This document shows positions 52,503 to 61,550 of a stretch of DNA of 64,000 bases, in pieces. The notes under the pieces are model-generated. The model saw only the letters and a list, made by a program, of their open reading frames with translations. It was not told the DNA's origin and searched no databases. The stretch's first letter is position 1. Every line of letters starts with the position of its first letter. A program made the translations under genes and the position numbers. Source of the DNA: Pseudomonas fluorescens (lineage in GTDB: Bacteria; Pseudomonadota; Gammaproteobacteria; Pseudomonadales; Pseudomonadaceae); the NCBI RefSeq assembly GCF_001307155.1, contig NZ_CP012830.1, forward strand, positions 3,346,501 through 3,410,500. Direction: 5' to 3'.

Positions 52503-53822
52503 TCAGAAAACGTTCAGTGGGTAGTCGACGATCACCCGGTATTCATCGGTGTCGGTATCCAGCGCGCCGTAGCCGTTGCCGCCGCGATTGGTGGCCCATT
52601 GCAGACGCACCGCCAGATCCTTGGCCGTACCGCCCTGGACCACGTACTTGAGATCGACATCACGCTCCCAGTGTTTGGCATTTTTACCCGCTTCGTTATA
52701 GAAGCTGGCATAACCGAGACTGTTCGGGTCAACCTTGGTCAGGTCCAGCGTGCCACGCGAATACGACACGGCGGAGGTCAGGCCCGGCACGCCGACACCG
52801 GCGAAGTCATAGGCATACTTGAGCTTCCACGAACGCTCGTTCGGGCCGTTGAAGTCCGAATACTGCTGTGAGTTGTCGAGGAAGATGCTGTCGCCCTGAG
52901 CGATGTAATCGAACGGCGTGTTGCCGTTCACGCGCTGGTAAGCGGCGGTGACGCTGTGGCTACCGACGCCCACGGTAAAGTGCAGGCTGTAGGTGTTGTT
53001 GTCGATTTTTCCGAGCAGTGCGTCGCCAGTGTCCTGGGTGTGATAGTAGTGCAGGCCCGGGTTGAGGCTGATCAGCTCATTGACCGCGTAGGTGTAGTCC
53101 AGGTCGTAGTAGTACTGGTTCCAGATGTCCTTGAGCTCGGACGCATAGAGGCTGCTGGTCAGGCCCGGCAGGCCGCTCCAGGCTACGCCGGCCCAGTTCA
53201 GGTGCTGGCTTTTGTCGCCGTCTGCCAGTTTGCCGTAGGACGTCCCGATGCGCTGGTGCCCGCTCTGGTTGTAAGGCTTGGTGAAGCTCGCCTGGCCGCC
53301 CTCGATCAGCCAGCCGTCGAAGCTGTGGTTGGTCAGGCTGACACCGCGAAAGGTCTGCGGCAGCATGCGGCTCATGCCACCGGCGATTACCGGGTTGTTG
53401 AGGAACAGGTCGCCGGCTTTCAGCTCGGTGTCGAGGGCGCGCATTTTCAGGGCACCGCCAGCGCTTGAAAACGAGCCCGGCGCTTTGCTGTTGTCATCGC
53501 CGATCGGCAGGATGCTCGAGCCACCGGTGCCGCCGCCACCGTCGAGTTTGAGCCCGAGCATGGCGTTGGCATCCACGCCAAAACCGACCGGGCCCTGGGT
53601 GTAGCCCGATTCGAAGATACCGAGGAAACCCTGGCCCCATTCGATGTTGTCGTTAGTCTGCTGCTGACGGTTGCGGTTCAGGTAGTAGTTGCGGGCATTG
53701 AGTTTAAGGCTTGCACCTTCAACGAAACCTTCGCGGCTGGAGTCGTCGGCGGCCTGGACGTTTGCGGCCATCGTTGCGGCCATTGCAATGAATAGCGGAC
53801 TGAGTTTGAGGGTAATGCTCAC
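52503..53822 (-). CDS. OprD-family outer-membrane porin
   Basis: A 439-residue beta-barrel porin with a signal peptide ([23 protein letters not shown]). The conserved start [19 protein letters not shown], the eyelet segment [27 protein letters not shown] and a C-terminus [14 protein letters not shown] ending in Phe are typical of OprD. Members import basic amino acids, aromatic acids or other carboxylates. Which subgroup this is cannot be read reliably. I chose the GTG at 53822 with AAGGAG upstream; a longer TTG start would add residues before the signal peptide. It is monocistronic. Confidence 0.92.
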   Translation of the reverse strand: MSITLKLSPLFIAMAATMAANVQAADDSSREGFVEGASLKLNARNYYLNRNRQQQTNDNIEWGQGFLGIFESGYTQGPVGFGVDANAMLGLKLDGGGGTGGSSILPIGDDNSKAPGSFSSAGGALKMRALDTELKAGDLFLNNPVIAGGMSRMLPQTFRGVSLTNHSFDGWLIEGGQASFTKPYNQSGHQRIGTSYGKLADGDKSQHLNWAGVAWSGLPGLTSSLYASELKDIWNQYYYDLDYTYAVNELISLNPGLHYYHTQDTGDALLGKIDNNTYSLHFTVGVGSHSVTAAYQRVNGNTPFDYIAQGDSIFLDNSQQYSDFNGPNERSWKLKYAYDFAGVGVPGLTSAVSYSRGTLDLTKVDPNSLGYASFYNEAGKNAKHWERDVDLKYVVQGGTAKDLAVRLQWATNRGGNGYGALDTDTDEYRVIVDYPLNVF

Positions 53823-53925
53823 GCGGGATACAGCTCCTTGGGTCAATAACAAGCGTTGTTATAGTTAATAATCCGGGTGTTTCTTATTGGGTAATAACGA
53901 AGGAATGCCTGACAAATACACAACG

Positions 53926-53952
53926 AAAAAAAGCCGCTGATAGCAGCGGCTT
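53926..53952 (-). terminator. Intrinsic terminator of the small exported-protein gene
   Basis: Read on the minus strand, AAGCCGCTG and CAGCGGCTT (53931-53952) form a 9-bp stem followed by seven T residues (the A-run at 53926-53932). It lies 65 bases beyond the stop codon. Confidence 0.85.
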
Positions 53953-54016
53953 GAAGACAACTTCTCAAGGGAAAGAGCCCTGAGAAGTGTCGAGGGAAAC
54001 TGAGTGGTGTTGCCGA

Positions 54017-54241
54017 TCAGCTGTCTTTTTCAACCTGTGGTTGAGCCTGGCTGGCCGATGTTTGCCGGGTTTTCTCAGACTTCTGTGCTTTTGCGGTCAG
54101 TTCAGCCTGGGCCTTGTCGAAGGCTGCGGCACGCGCAGCATTATGCGCGACAAATGCCGGCGATTCTTCAGCCATGGCAAAGGGAGACAACAACAAGGAC
54201 GACAAAACGAAAGCGCTGGCAATACCCATACTGTTGGACAT
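54017..54241 (-). CDS. Small exported protein, function unknown
   Basis: A 74-residue protein with an N-terminal signal peptide (MGIASAFVLSSLLLSPFAMAEE) followed by a short Ala/Gln/Lys-rich domain (HNAARAAAFDKAQAELTAKAQKSEKTRQTS). I do not recognise a family. It should be periplasmic; the mature part is only about 50 residues and strongly helical. AAGAAGG lies ahead of the ATG at 54241 and a terminator follows, so it looks like a real expressed gene. It is upstream of the porin gene on the same strand and downstream of the kinase gene across a REP pair. Confidence 0.7.
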   Translation of the reverse strand: MSNSMGIASAFVLSSLLLSPFAMAEESPAFVAHNAARAAAFDKAQAELTAKAQKSEKTRQTSASQAQPQVEKDS

Positions 54242-54361
54242 CTTGAAAACCTTCTTGCTTGGCAAGTGCTGTTTGGTGTGGCCAAGGTAAAGGTCTTGGG
54301 GGGTGGGAAAAAGAGCGGATTGCATAAAGGACTGTTGCATCAAGAGCAACAGTCGCACCGA

Positions 54362-54497
54362 CCTGTGGCGAGCGAGCTTGCTCGCGCTCGGCTGCGTAGC
54401 AGTCGTAATTCGGGGCAGGTGGTATATCTGATTAAACACGGTTGATTGTCTTGGGGCCGCTTCGCAGCCCAGCGCGAGCAAGCTCGCTCGCCACAGG
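54362..54497. repeat. Inverted REP pair (27-bp perfect arms)
   Basis: CCTGTGGCGAGCGAGCTTGC begins the left arm (54362-54388), and its perfect 27-bp complement is at 54471-54497. About 82 bases separate them. It begins two bases after the kinase stop codon (54500) and belongs to the GTGGCGAGCGAGCTTGCTCGC class of pseudomonad REPs; the inner segment contains a further GGCTGCG/CGCAGCC pair. Confidence 0.9.
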
Positions 54498-54499
54498 AA

Positions 54500-55870
54500 T
54501 CAAATCGGCAAATAGATCCCGAAGGTATTCACGCCGTTATCGCTGTGCACAAACACATTGCCGCCATGCATCAGCGCGATCGCCTTGACGATGGCCAGCC
54601 CCAGTCCATGATTGGCGCCGCTGTTGCTGCGCGAGGCGTCGACCCGGTAGAAGCGCTCGAACAAGCGCGACAGATGTTCACTGGCGATGGGCTCACCGGG
54701 GTTGGTGACGCCGATACTGACCTGATGCTCCTGAACATCGATCCGCACCCGAATGACCTGGCCGGGAGCCGTGTGCTGCACGGCGTTGTTCAGCAGATTG
54801 ATCAATGCCCGGCGCAGGTGGGCGATTTCGATCTGCACTTGGGCATCACCGCTGACCTGAACCTTGACCTGCGCATCTTCGAGGATGAAATCCAGGTAGT
54901 CCAGAGTGGTGGCGACTTCGTCCGCGAGCGAGGTGGTGGTCAGTTTGGTGGCCTTGCTGCCTTGGTCGGCGCTGGCCAAAAACAGCATGTCGTTGATGAT
55001 CGAGCGCAGCCGTTCGAGTTCTTCGAGGTTCGATTGCAGCACTTCGAAGTAGTGTTCCGCCGAGCGCCCACGGGTCAGGGCAACCTGGGTCTGACCGATC
55101 AGGTTGGTCAGCGGCGAGCGCAGTTCGTGGGCGACATCGGCGTTGAACGATTCAAGTCGCGTGTAGGCTTGCTCGACCCGCTCCAGCGTCGAGTTGAACG
55201 AGCTGACGAACTGATTGAGTTCTGGCGGCAGTGGCGACAGTTGCAGTCGTGAGGACAGCAACGGCGGTGCCAGTCGTTGCGCTTCCTGCGACAACTTGAT
55301 CAACGGTTTGAGGCCGATTCGCGCCACCCAGTAACCCAGCGCCGAGGCCAGCAGTACGCCGATGATCGCCAGGCTGATCAAGGCGATCAGCAAGTGATGC
55401 TGGGTCTCATAGAAGGTTTGCGTGTCGATGCCGATCATGAAGCGCAACGGTGGACGCTGGTCCTTGGCCGGAAACTGACTGACCAGCACTTTCATCGGAT
55501 AGGGCTGACCCGGCAGTTGTACGTCGCGCTTGCCGGTTGGCCCTTGCGCCAAGGCACGGATCTGCGGGGTGATGTTGCCGTACTCGTAGTTGGCATCGCC
55601 GCTGATGATCCAGAAGCTGATGCGCTTGTCCTCTTCACTCAGCAGGTTGAGTTTGTTGTTGATCTTCACCCAGTGCTCTGGCGTACCAAAGCGCCCGACC
55701 GTGGATTCGAGTACGCTGTAACGCGCATCCAGTTCGGCTGCCGGCAACAGCGCCAGACCCTTTTCAACCTGTTGATACAGCGCCCAGCCGATCAACAGAA
55801 ACACCAGCGCCGCCACCAGTGTGAACATGCCGCTCAGGCGCAACGCGATACTGTTTCGAGGGTAGATCAT
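54500..55870 (-). CDS. Sensor histidine kinase of heavy-metal type (CusS/CopS-like)
   Basis: A 456-residue membrane kinase with two membrane helices (about 12-34 and 163-184) around a periplasmic domain of roughly 130 residues. It continues with a HAMP region, the H-box FNADVAHELRSPLTNL (His near residue 248), an N-box LINLLNNAVQHT and the G-boxes with NHGLGLAIVKAIALMHGG. It would phosphorylate the response regulator at 56126. The periplasmic domain resembles heavy-metal sensors, but the inducer is not certain. The ATG at 55870 lies within the left arm of a 32-bp inverted repeat, and the gene is separated from the regulator by a 269-bp element, unlike the usual overlapping pairs. Confidence 0.92.
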   Translation of the reverse strand: MIYPRNSIALRLSGMFTLVAALVFLLIGWALYQQVEKGLALLPAAELDARYSVLESTVGRFGTPEHWVKINNKLNLLSEEDKRISFWIISGDANYEYGNITPQIRALAQGPTGKRDVQLPGQPYPMKVLVSQFPAKDQRPPLRFMIGIDTQTFYETQHHLLIALISLAIIGVLLASALGYWVARIGLKPLIKLSQEAQRLAPPLLSSRLQLSPLPPELNQFVSSFNSTLERVEQAYTRLESFNADVAHELRSPLTNLIGQTQVALTRGRSAEHYFEVLQSNLEELERLRSIINDMLFLASADQGSKATKLTTTSLADEVATTLDYLDFILEDAQVKVQVSGDAQVQIEIAHLRRALINLLNNAVQHTAPGQVIRVRIDVQEHQVSIGVTNPGEPIASEHLSRLFERFYRVDASRSNSGANHGLGLAIVKAIALMHGGNVFVHSDNGVNTFGIYLPI

Positions 55871-56127
55871 CACTCATTTCCTATGCCGCGCCGGAGTCTG
55901 TTGTTGCGCAGGGCAAGGCGCGAGGAGCGAGGTTTGGTCGTTCCAAATAAGCTCCGAGTAACGCAGCCCTGCGCAACAACAGATCCGGCCCTTCGGGTTG
56001 TGCCTGAAAGCGGGCCAGGCTGCGTTGCAGCCCTTGGCAAGGAAACGACCCTTACCGGCGGACTGCGCCTTGCCTGGCCCGCTTTCAGGCGACAACGCGG
56101 CATAGGAAATGAGTGATGATCTACCCT
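55859..56127. repeat. 269-bp element with perfect 32-bp terminal inverted repeats and two nested hairpins
   Basis: The ends 55859-55890 and 56096-56127 are perfect 32-bp inverted repeats. Inside are two more perfect inverted pairs: 55897-55914 with 55966-55983 (18 bp) and 56002-56020 with 56072-56090 (19 bp). The loops of the inner hairpins contain short complementary segments (GCGCCTT/AAGGCGC; GGTCGTT.../...AACGACC). No open frame of note lies inside. The right end shares two bases with the response regulator stop, and the left end contains the kinase start codon. Confidence 0.92.
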
Positions 56128-56800
56128 AAGCACTGCGGCTCTCCAGCACATAGCCCATGCCGCGAATGGTGTGCAGCAGTTTCTCTTCGAACGGCCCGTC
56201 GATCTTCGCCCGCAGACGCTTGATCGCAACTTCGACGACGTTGGCGTCGCTGTCGAAATTGATGTCCCAGACCATCTCGGCAATCGCGGTTTTCGAGAGA
56301 ATTTCACCCTGACGCCGGGCCAGCACGCTGAGCAGCGAGAACTCCTTGGCGGTCAGGTCCAGCCGCGTACCGGCACGGGTGGCCTTGCGGCTGATCAAGT
56401 CGACCCACAGGTCGGCGATGGTCACTTGCACCGGTTCATGGCCACCGCTGCGGCGGGTCAAGGCTTGCAGGCGGGCGACCAGTTCGAGGAACGAGAAAGG
56501 TTTGCCCAGGTAATCGTCGGCACCGTCGCGCAGGCCTTTGATCCGGTCTTCGACACGCTCACGGGCGGTCAGCATGATCACCGGGGTCTGTTTGCGGGCA
56601 CGCAGGGCGCGCAGCACGCCGTAGCCGTCGAGACCCGGCAGCATCACGTCGAGGATGATCACCGCGTAATCGTTTTCGAGCGCCAGGTGCAAACCTTCGA
56701 CGCCGTCCGGCGCGCGGTCCACGGTGTAACCCTGTTCGGTCAGGCCGCGGTACAGATAATCCGCGGTTTTCTCTTCGTCTTCGATAATCAGAACGCGCAT
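56126..56800 (-). CDS. Response regulator of heavy-metal type (CusR/CopR-like)
   Basis: A 224-residue OmpR/PhoB-type regulator. The receiver domain has the acidic pair ED at residues 7-8, phosphoacceptor Asp51 in ILDVMLPG, Thr near 79 in MLTARER and Lys in LGKPFSF. The C-terminal winged helix contains LTAKEFSLLSVLARRQGEILSK and NVVEVAIKRLRAKID. It lies 8 bases after the RND pump gene and shares the operon, so it likely controls efflux together with the kinase downstream. Its DNA site is probably the TGACA-N4-TGTCA palindrome ahead of the operon. Confidence 0.93.
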   Translation of the reverse strand: MRVLIIEDEEKTADYLYRGLTEQGYTVDRAPDGVEGLHLALENDYAVIILDVMLPGLDGYGVLRALRARKQTPVIMLTARERVEDRIKGLRDGADDYLGKPFSFLELVARLQALTRRSGGHEPVQVTIADLWVDLISRKATRAGTRLDLTAKEFSLLSVLARRQGEILSKTAIAEMVWDINFDSDANVVEVAIKRLRAKIDGPFEEKLLHTIRGMGYVLESRSA

Positions 56801-56808
56801 GACCCGCC

Positions 56809-59800
56809 TCAGTGTGTGGTCGCCAGCGCAGGCGCTGGTGTGGAGCGATGGAACACCCGCTCAAGCCATAAGTATATGACTGGCGTGGTAAACAGCGTCA
56901 GCGCCTGGCTGACCAGCAAACCGCCGACCACCGCGATCCCCAGCGGTTGGCGCAGTTCGGCGCCGGTGCCGTAGCCGAGCATCAGCGGCAGCGCGCCGAG
57001 CAGGGCGGCGAGGGTGGTCATCATGATCGGCCGGAACCGCGTAAGGCATGCCTCGAAAATCGCCTCTTGCGGGGACAGCCCGCGATTGCGCTGGGCGTCG
57101 AGGGCGAAGTCGATCATCAGGATGCCGTTCTTCTTGACGATACCGATCAGCAGCACCAGGCCGATCAACGCCATGATCGAGAAGTCCTGGCCGAGGATCC
57201 AGAGCAGTATCAAGGCGCCGAGGCCAGCGGAAGGCAAGGTCGAGATGATCGTCAGCGGGTGCACGAAACTTTCATAGAGCACGCCAAGAATGATGTATAC
57301 CGCCACCAGCGCCGCCAGAATCAGCCACGGCTGGCTGGCCAGTGAACTCTGGAACGCCTGGGCCGCGCCCTGGAAATTGCCGTTGACCGAGGCCGGCATG
57401 CCGATGTCGTTCTTCGCCTGATTGAGCAAAATCACCGCATCACCCAAGGCCACGCCGGGCGCCAGGTTGAACGACAGGTTGGCGGCCGGGAACATGCCGT
57501 CGTGGGCGATGGACAACGGGCCGATGGTTGGCGCATCGAAACGGGCCAGCGCCGACAACGGCACCATCTCGCCACTCAGCGGCGAACGCAGGTAGAAATA
57601 GGCGAGGCTTTCGGCCTTGCCGCGCTGGCGGGTGTCGAGTTCGAGGATAACGTTGTACTGGTTTATTTCGGTCTGGAACTCGTTGACCTGCCGTTGGCCG
57701 AAGGCGTCATAAAGCGCCTCGTCGACATCGCTGGCGGTCAGCCCGAAACGCGCTGCAGCGGCACGGTCGATGTGGATGTGGGTGATGCTGCCGCCCAGTT
57801 GCAGGTCGTTGGAAATGTCGCGGAACGCCGGGATGCTGCGCAGTTTTTCGGTCAGGCGTTGGGTCCAGAGGTTCAGTGTCGGACCGTCGTTGCTCTTGAG
57901 CACGTATTGATACTGGGCGCGGCTGGGGCCGGAGCTGAGGTTGATGTCTTGCCCGGCGCGCAGGTACAGCACAATGCCCGGGACCTTCAGCAGTTGCGGA
58001 CGAATCCGGTCGATGAAGGCGCTGGCGGACACATCGCGATCGCCGCGTTTTTTCAAGGAGATCCAGAAGCGCCCGTTGGCGATGGTCTGGTTGCTGCCGG
58101 AAACACCCACCGAATGCGAAAAGGTCTGCACTGCCGGGTCGGCGGCGACGATGTCGGCCAGGGCCTGGTGCTTTTTCACCATCTCCGGAAACGACACGTC
58201 GGCGGCGGCTTCGGTAGTGCCAAGGATAAAACCGGTGTCCTGTATCGGGAAGAAACCTTTGGGGATAAACACGTAGCCGGCAACCGCCATGCACAGCGTC
58301 AGGCTGAAGATCCCCAGCATCAGTTTCTGATGCGCCAGGGCGCGGCGCAGTGCGCGTTCATACAGCGCCAGCAGGCGCTCCCCAAAACCGGGTTTGGCAT
58401 GGGCATCGTGTACCGGCGCGCGCATGAACAGGGCGGCCATGGTCGGTGCCAGGGTCAACGACACCACCACCGAAATCATGATGGTCGAGGTGGCGGTCAA
58501 GGCGAACTCCTTGAACAACCGGCCGACCACGCCGCCCATGAACAGCAGCGGAATAAACGCCGCCACCAGCGAGAAACTGATCGAGACCACGGTAAAGCCG
58601 ATCTCGCCAGCGCCCTTGATCGCCGCCTCACGCATACCGTCGCCGGCCTCCAGGTGGCGGTGGATGTTCTCCACCACCACAATCGCATCGTCGACCACAA
58701 ACCCTACGGAAATGACGATCGCCACCAGCGTCAGGTTGTTCAGGCTGAAGCCCATGATGTACATCAGCGCGATACTGGCGATCAGCGAGACCCCGAGTAC
58801 GCTGGAAACGATCAGCGTCGCCGACCACTGGCGCAGGAACAGCGCCATCACCGCGACCACCAGCAGGACCGCGATCAGCAGGGTGACTTCCACTTCGTGC
58901 AGTGAAGCGCGGATAGTCTGGGTCCGGTCGATCAGCACGTTGACCTGAATCGACGCCGGAAGCATCGCTTGCAGGCCCGGCAACGCGGCTTGAATCCGGT
59001 CCACGGTGTCGACGATGTTCGCACCCGGTTGCCGCAGGATCACCAGGTTGACCCCCGGCCGATCGCCAGACCAGGCCTGGACATAGGCGTCTTCCGAGCC
59101 ACTGACCACGGTGGCGATGTCCCGGAGCTGGACCGGTGCACCGTTCTTGTAGGAGACGATGAGCTGACCGTATTCGTCGGGATGGAACAGTTGATCGTTG
59201 GTCGATAGCGTGGAAATGCTCGACTCACCGTACAGCGCGCCCTTGGCCAGGTTGAGGCTGGTTTTCTGAATCGCCAGGCGCACATCGGCCAGGGTCAGGC
59301 CGATGGCGGCGAGTTTGTCGGCCGAGGCCTGGACCCGGATCGCCGGGCGTTGCTGGCCGGTGATGTAGATCTGGCCGACGCCGTCGATCTGGCTCAATTG
59401 CCGCGCCAGCAGGGTTTCGGCGTAGTCGCTGAGTTCGGTGCCGGGCATTTGCGTCGAGCTGACGCTGAGGATCAGCACCGGGCTGTCGGACGGGTTGACC
59501 TTGCGCCAGGTCGGCAGCGTCGGCATGTCCTTGGGCAGCTTGCCGGCGGCGGTGTTGATCGCGGCCTGAACTTCCTGCGCGGCGGTGTCGATGCTTTTGT
59601 TGAGGGTGAATTGCAGGGTCAGGTTGGTCGAACCCAAGGCGCTGCTGGAGGTCATTTGGGTCATGCCGGGGATGGCGCTGAATTGCACCTCCAACGGCGT
59701 CGCCACCGACGAAGCCATGGTGTCGGGGCTGGCGCCGGGCAACTGCGCGGCGACCTGAATGGTCGGGAACTCGGCTTCCGGCAAAGGGGCGACGGGCAGG

Positions 59801-59904
59801 CGCGGGAAGGCGATCAAGCCCAGCAGCACCAGGGCGAAGGTCAGCAGTGCCGTGGCGACCGGATGGTCGATGCACCAGGCCGAAATACCGCCATGGACTT
59901 TCAT
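56809..59904 (-). CDS. RND efflux pump (MdtC/MuxC-like inner-membrane transporter)
   Basis: A 1031-residue resistance-nodulation-division transporter with the usual twelve membrane helices and two large periplasmic loops. The start ISAWCIDHPVATALLTFALV, the periplasmic segment QLPGASPDTMASSVATPLE, the helix-4 proton-relay segment VGFVVDDAIVVVENIHRHL and GRLFKEFALTATSTIMISVVVSLTLAPTMAA are typical. The closest general resemblance is to MdtC/MuxC-type drug pumps rather than to CusA. Only one RND gene is present, where MdtBC and MuxBC use two, and no outer-membrane channel gene is nearby. The start overlaps the adaptor stop as ATGA. A regulator gene follows after 8 bases. Confidence 0.93.
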   Translation of the reverse strand: MKVHGGISAWCIDHPVATALLTFALVLLGLIAFPRLPVAPLPEAEFPTIQVAAQLPGASPDTMASSVATPLEVQFSAIPGMTQMTSSSALGSTNLTLQFTLNKSIDTAAQEVQAAINTAAGKLPKDMPTLPTWRKVNPSDSPVLILSVSSTQMPGTELSDYAETLLARQLSQIDGVGQIYITGQQRPAIRVQASADKLAAIGLTLADVRLAIQKTSLNLAKGALYGESSISTLSTNDQLFHPDEYGQLIVSYKNGAPVQLRDIATVVSGSEDAYVQAWSGDRPGVNLVILRQPGANIVDTVDRIQAALPGLQAMLPASIQVNVLIDRTQTIRASLHEVEVTLLIAVLLVVAVMALFLRQWSATLIVSSVLGVSLIASIALMYIMGFSLNNLTLVAIVISVGFVVDDAIVVVENIHRHLEAGDGMREAAIKGAGEIGFTVVSISFSLVAAFIPLLFMGGVVGRLFKEFALTATSTIMISVVVSLTLAPTMAALFMRAPVHDAHAKPGFGERLLALYERALRRALAHQKLMLGIFSLTLCMAVAGYVFIPKGFFPIQDTGFILGTTEAAADVSFPEMVKKHQALADIVAADPAVQTFSHSVGVSGSNQTIANGRFWISLKKRGDRDVSASAFIDRIRPQLLKVPGIVLYLRAGQDINLSSGPSRAQYQYVLKSNDGPTLNLWTQRLTEKLRSIPAFRDISNDLQLGGSITHIHIDRAAAARFGLTASDVDEALYDAFGQRQVNEFQTEINQYNVILELDTRQRGKAESLAYFYLRSPLSGEMVPLSALARFDAPTIGPLSIAHDGMFPAANLSFNLAPGVALGDAVILLNQAKNDIGMPASVNGNFQGAAQAFQSSLASQPWLILAALVAVYIILGVLYESFVHPLTIISTLPSAGLGALILLWILGQDFSIMALIGLVLLIGIVKKNGILMIDFALDAQRNRGLSPQEAIFEACLTRFRPIMMTTLAALLGALPLMLGYGTGAELRQPLGIAVVGGLLVSQALTLFTTPVIYLWLERVFHRSTPAPALATTH

Positions 59905-61076
59905 GGCTGTTGCTCCGCCGCAGTGCTTTGCGTGAGCGCTGGCGGCTCGCCGAGAATCTGCACGCTGGCCCCTGGCTTGAGCCGCGACTGACCATCGCTG
60001 ACCAGCACATCACCGGCCTTTACCCCTGTGATGATGTTCAGCCCGCTGTCCTGATAGACCATTTGCACCGGAACCGATTCGACCTTGTCGCCGTTGACCC
60101 GGTAAACGAAATGCTGATCCAGCCCGCGCTGGACCACCGACGGCGGCACCACCAGCACATGCTGGTCGACGGCGGTCTGGATCTTCACGGTCACCAGTTG
60201 CCCGGGCCAGAGTTTTTGCCCGGCGTTGCTGAATTCGGCCTTGGCGCGAATGGTCCCGGTGTTGGTATTGATCTGGTTGTCGATGAGCGTCAGATGGCCT
60301 TCGCCGAGCAAGTCGCCGGTCTGGCCATTGGTGTCGGCGCCGAGGTAGGCATTCACGTCAGCCGGCGGGGTTGCGCTGATCAACCGTTGCAGCGTCGGCA
60401 GCATTTGCTGTGGCAGGGAGAACTCGACGGCAATCGGGTCGATCTGGGTGACCGAGAACAATCCCTGGGTATCGCTCATGCGCAGGAAGTTGCCTTCATC
60501 CACGGTGCGAATACCGACGCGGCCCGTCACCGGCGAGCGAATCTGTGTGTAGGAGAGTTGTACCTGCGCCGCATCGATGGCCGCCTGATTGCCTTGCGCC
60601 GTGGCTTTCAACTGATTGACCAGGGCTTGTTGCTGGTCGTAAGTCTGCTTGGAAACCCCGTCATCGACACTCAGCAATTTGTAGCGTTTGAGGTTGACCT
60701 CGGCGACCTGCAACTGCGCCTGGTTTTCGCCCAATTGCGCACGGGCCTGATCGAGGCTGGCGCGGATCGAGCGATCGTCGATAGTTGCCAGCAGGTCACC
60801 GGCCTTCACCAACTGACCTTCCTTGACCAGTAGTCGGGTGAGGATGCCATCGATCTGCGGACGAATAACCACGCTGTGCAACGACAGCACCGAGCCAATC
60901 GCGCTGACATAGCGCGGCACGTCGCGTTCGACGACGCTGACCACCCGCACCGGAATCGCGGTGGGGGCCGCGAGTTTGCTCGTTGCCGGTTTGAGCGCAA
61001 CGCCAATGGCCACGGCAGTGACCGTCACCAGTAACGCGGCGATCAGCAGTTTTTTTCCTGGAATGGGCATGAGCAT
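59901..61076 (-). CDS. RND membrane fusion protein (MdtA/MuxA-like)
   Basis: The periplasmic adaptor linking the RND pump to an outer-membrane channel, 391 residues with this start. A membrane anchor or signal segment (LLIAALLVTVTAVAIGVAL) is followed by the lipoyl-like domain (VVIRPQIDGILTRLLVKEGQLVKAGDLLATID), a helical hairpin (QARAQLGENQAQLQVAEVNLKRYK), and beta-barrel and membrane-proximal domains ending in VKAGDVLVSDGQSRLKPGASVQI. Three in-frame starts are close together (61091, 61076, 61070); I give 61076. It is the first gene of the efflux-regulatory operon. Confidence 0.92.
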   Translation of the reverse strand: MLMPIPGKKLLIAALLVTVTAVAIGVALKPATSKLAAPTAIPVRVVSVVERDVPRYVSAIGSVLSLHSVVIRPQIDGILTRLLVKEGQLVKAGDLLATIDDRSIRASLDQARAQLGENQAQLQVAEVNLKRYKLLSVDDGVSKQTYDQQQALVNQLKATAQGNQAAIDAAQVQLSYTQIRSPVTGRVGIRTVDEGNFLRMSDTQGLFSVTQIDPIAVEFSLPQQMLPTLQRLISATPPADVNAYLGADTNGQTGDLLGEGHLTLIDNQINTNTGTIRAKAEFSNAGQKLWPGQLVTVKIQTAVDQHVLVVPPSVVQRGLDQHFVYRVNGDKVESVPVQMVYQDSGLNIITGVKAGDVLVSDGQSRLKPGASVQILGEPPALTQSTAAEQQP

Positions 61077-61152
61077 CGAACGCCGGGGCAAAAAGACGGG
61101 AAATAATGGCCTAGTTATAGTCCTTCGTTGCGGTCAGCAGGGTGACGGCTAA

Positions 61153-61168
61153 CTGACAGGGCTGTCAG
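61153..61168. promoter_or_regulatory. Candidate response-regulator box upstream of the efflux operon
   Basis: A perfect palindrome CTGACAGG-GCTGTCAG contains TGACA-N4-TGTCA, the same half-sites and spacing as the CusR box of E. coli. It is about 77 bases upstream of the adaptor start, where a regulator of this type would bind. Confidence 0.55.
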
Positions 61169-61281
61169 CAAAGGTGACCATTCATGCGTCGGGAGGTTAA
61201 AGATCACGGGCGCGCAGGTATACTGCCGGCCTTTCGCGGCCCACCCATCGGGCCCGACTCACTGTAACACCCGGAGCATTC

Positions 61282-61527
61282 ATGACTTCCCCGATACAAG
61301 CGCCTGCTGCTGACGAACAGGCTGACCTGCCAGACAGCGTCGACTCCAGCGCCGACAGCGAAACCAAAGCGGTGATTCCGGCCTTCAAGTTTCCGTTCAA
61401 ACCGGGCGAGTTGGCCTCCGCCAAAAACGCCAGTCAGCCGTGGTACAAGAACGGCGCCAAGAATGGCCACACCAAGGTCCCGGGCGCAGCGCCTCCTGGC
61501 ACCCGTCGCTCGATGGGCAAGCGCTGA
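61282..61527 (+). CDS. Small conserved-looking protein, unknown
   Basis: An 81-residue, polar, probably cytoplasmic protein with an acidic first third (EQADLPDSVDSSADSE) and a basic, proline/glycine-rich C-terminus (KNGHTKVPGAAPPGTRRSMGKR) containing WYKNGAKN. I do not recognise a family. A GGAG precedes the ATG by six bases and codon use matches the chromosome, so I regard it as coding. It is divergent from the efflux operon and convergent with the Cys-rich protein gene. Confidence 0.7.
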   Translation: MTSPIQAPAADEQADLPDSVDSSADSETKAVIPAFKFPFKPGELASAKNASQPWYKNGAKNGHTKVPGAAPPGTRRSMGKR

Positions 61528-61550
61528 GTTGTCCCTCTGAGTTATAAATC

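Noticed and set aside
57502..58905. 467-codon plus-strand open frame inside the RND pump gene
   Set aside because: Antisense to a conserved transporter, His/Gln-rich shadow frame with no recognisable domain.
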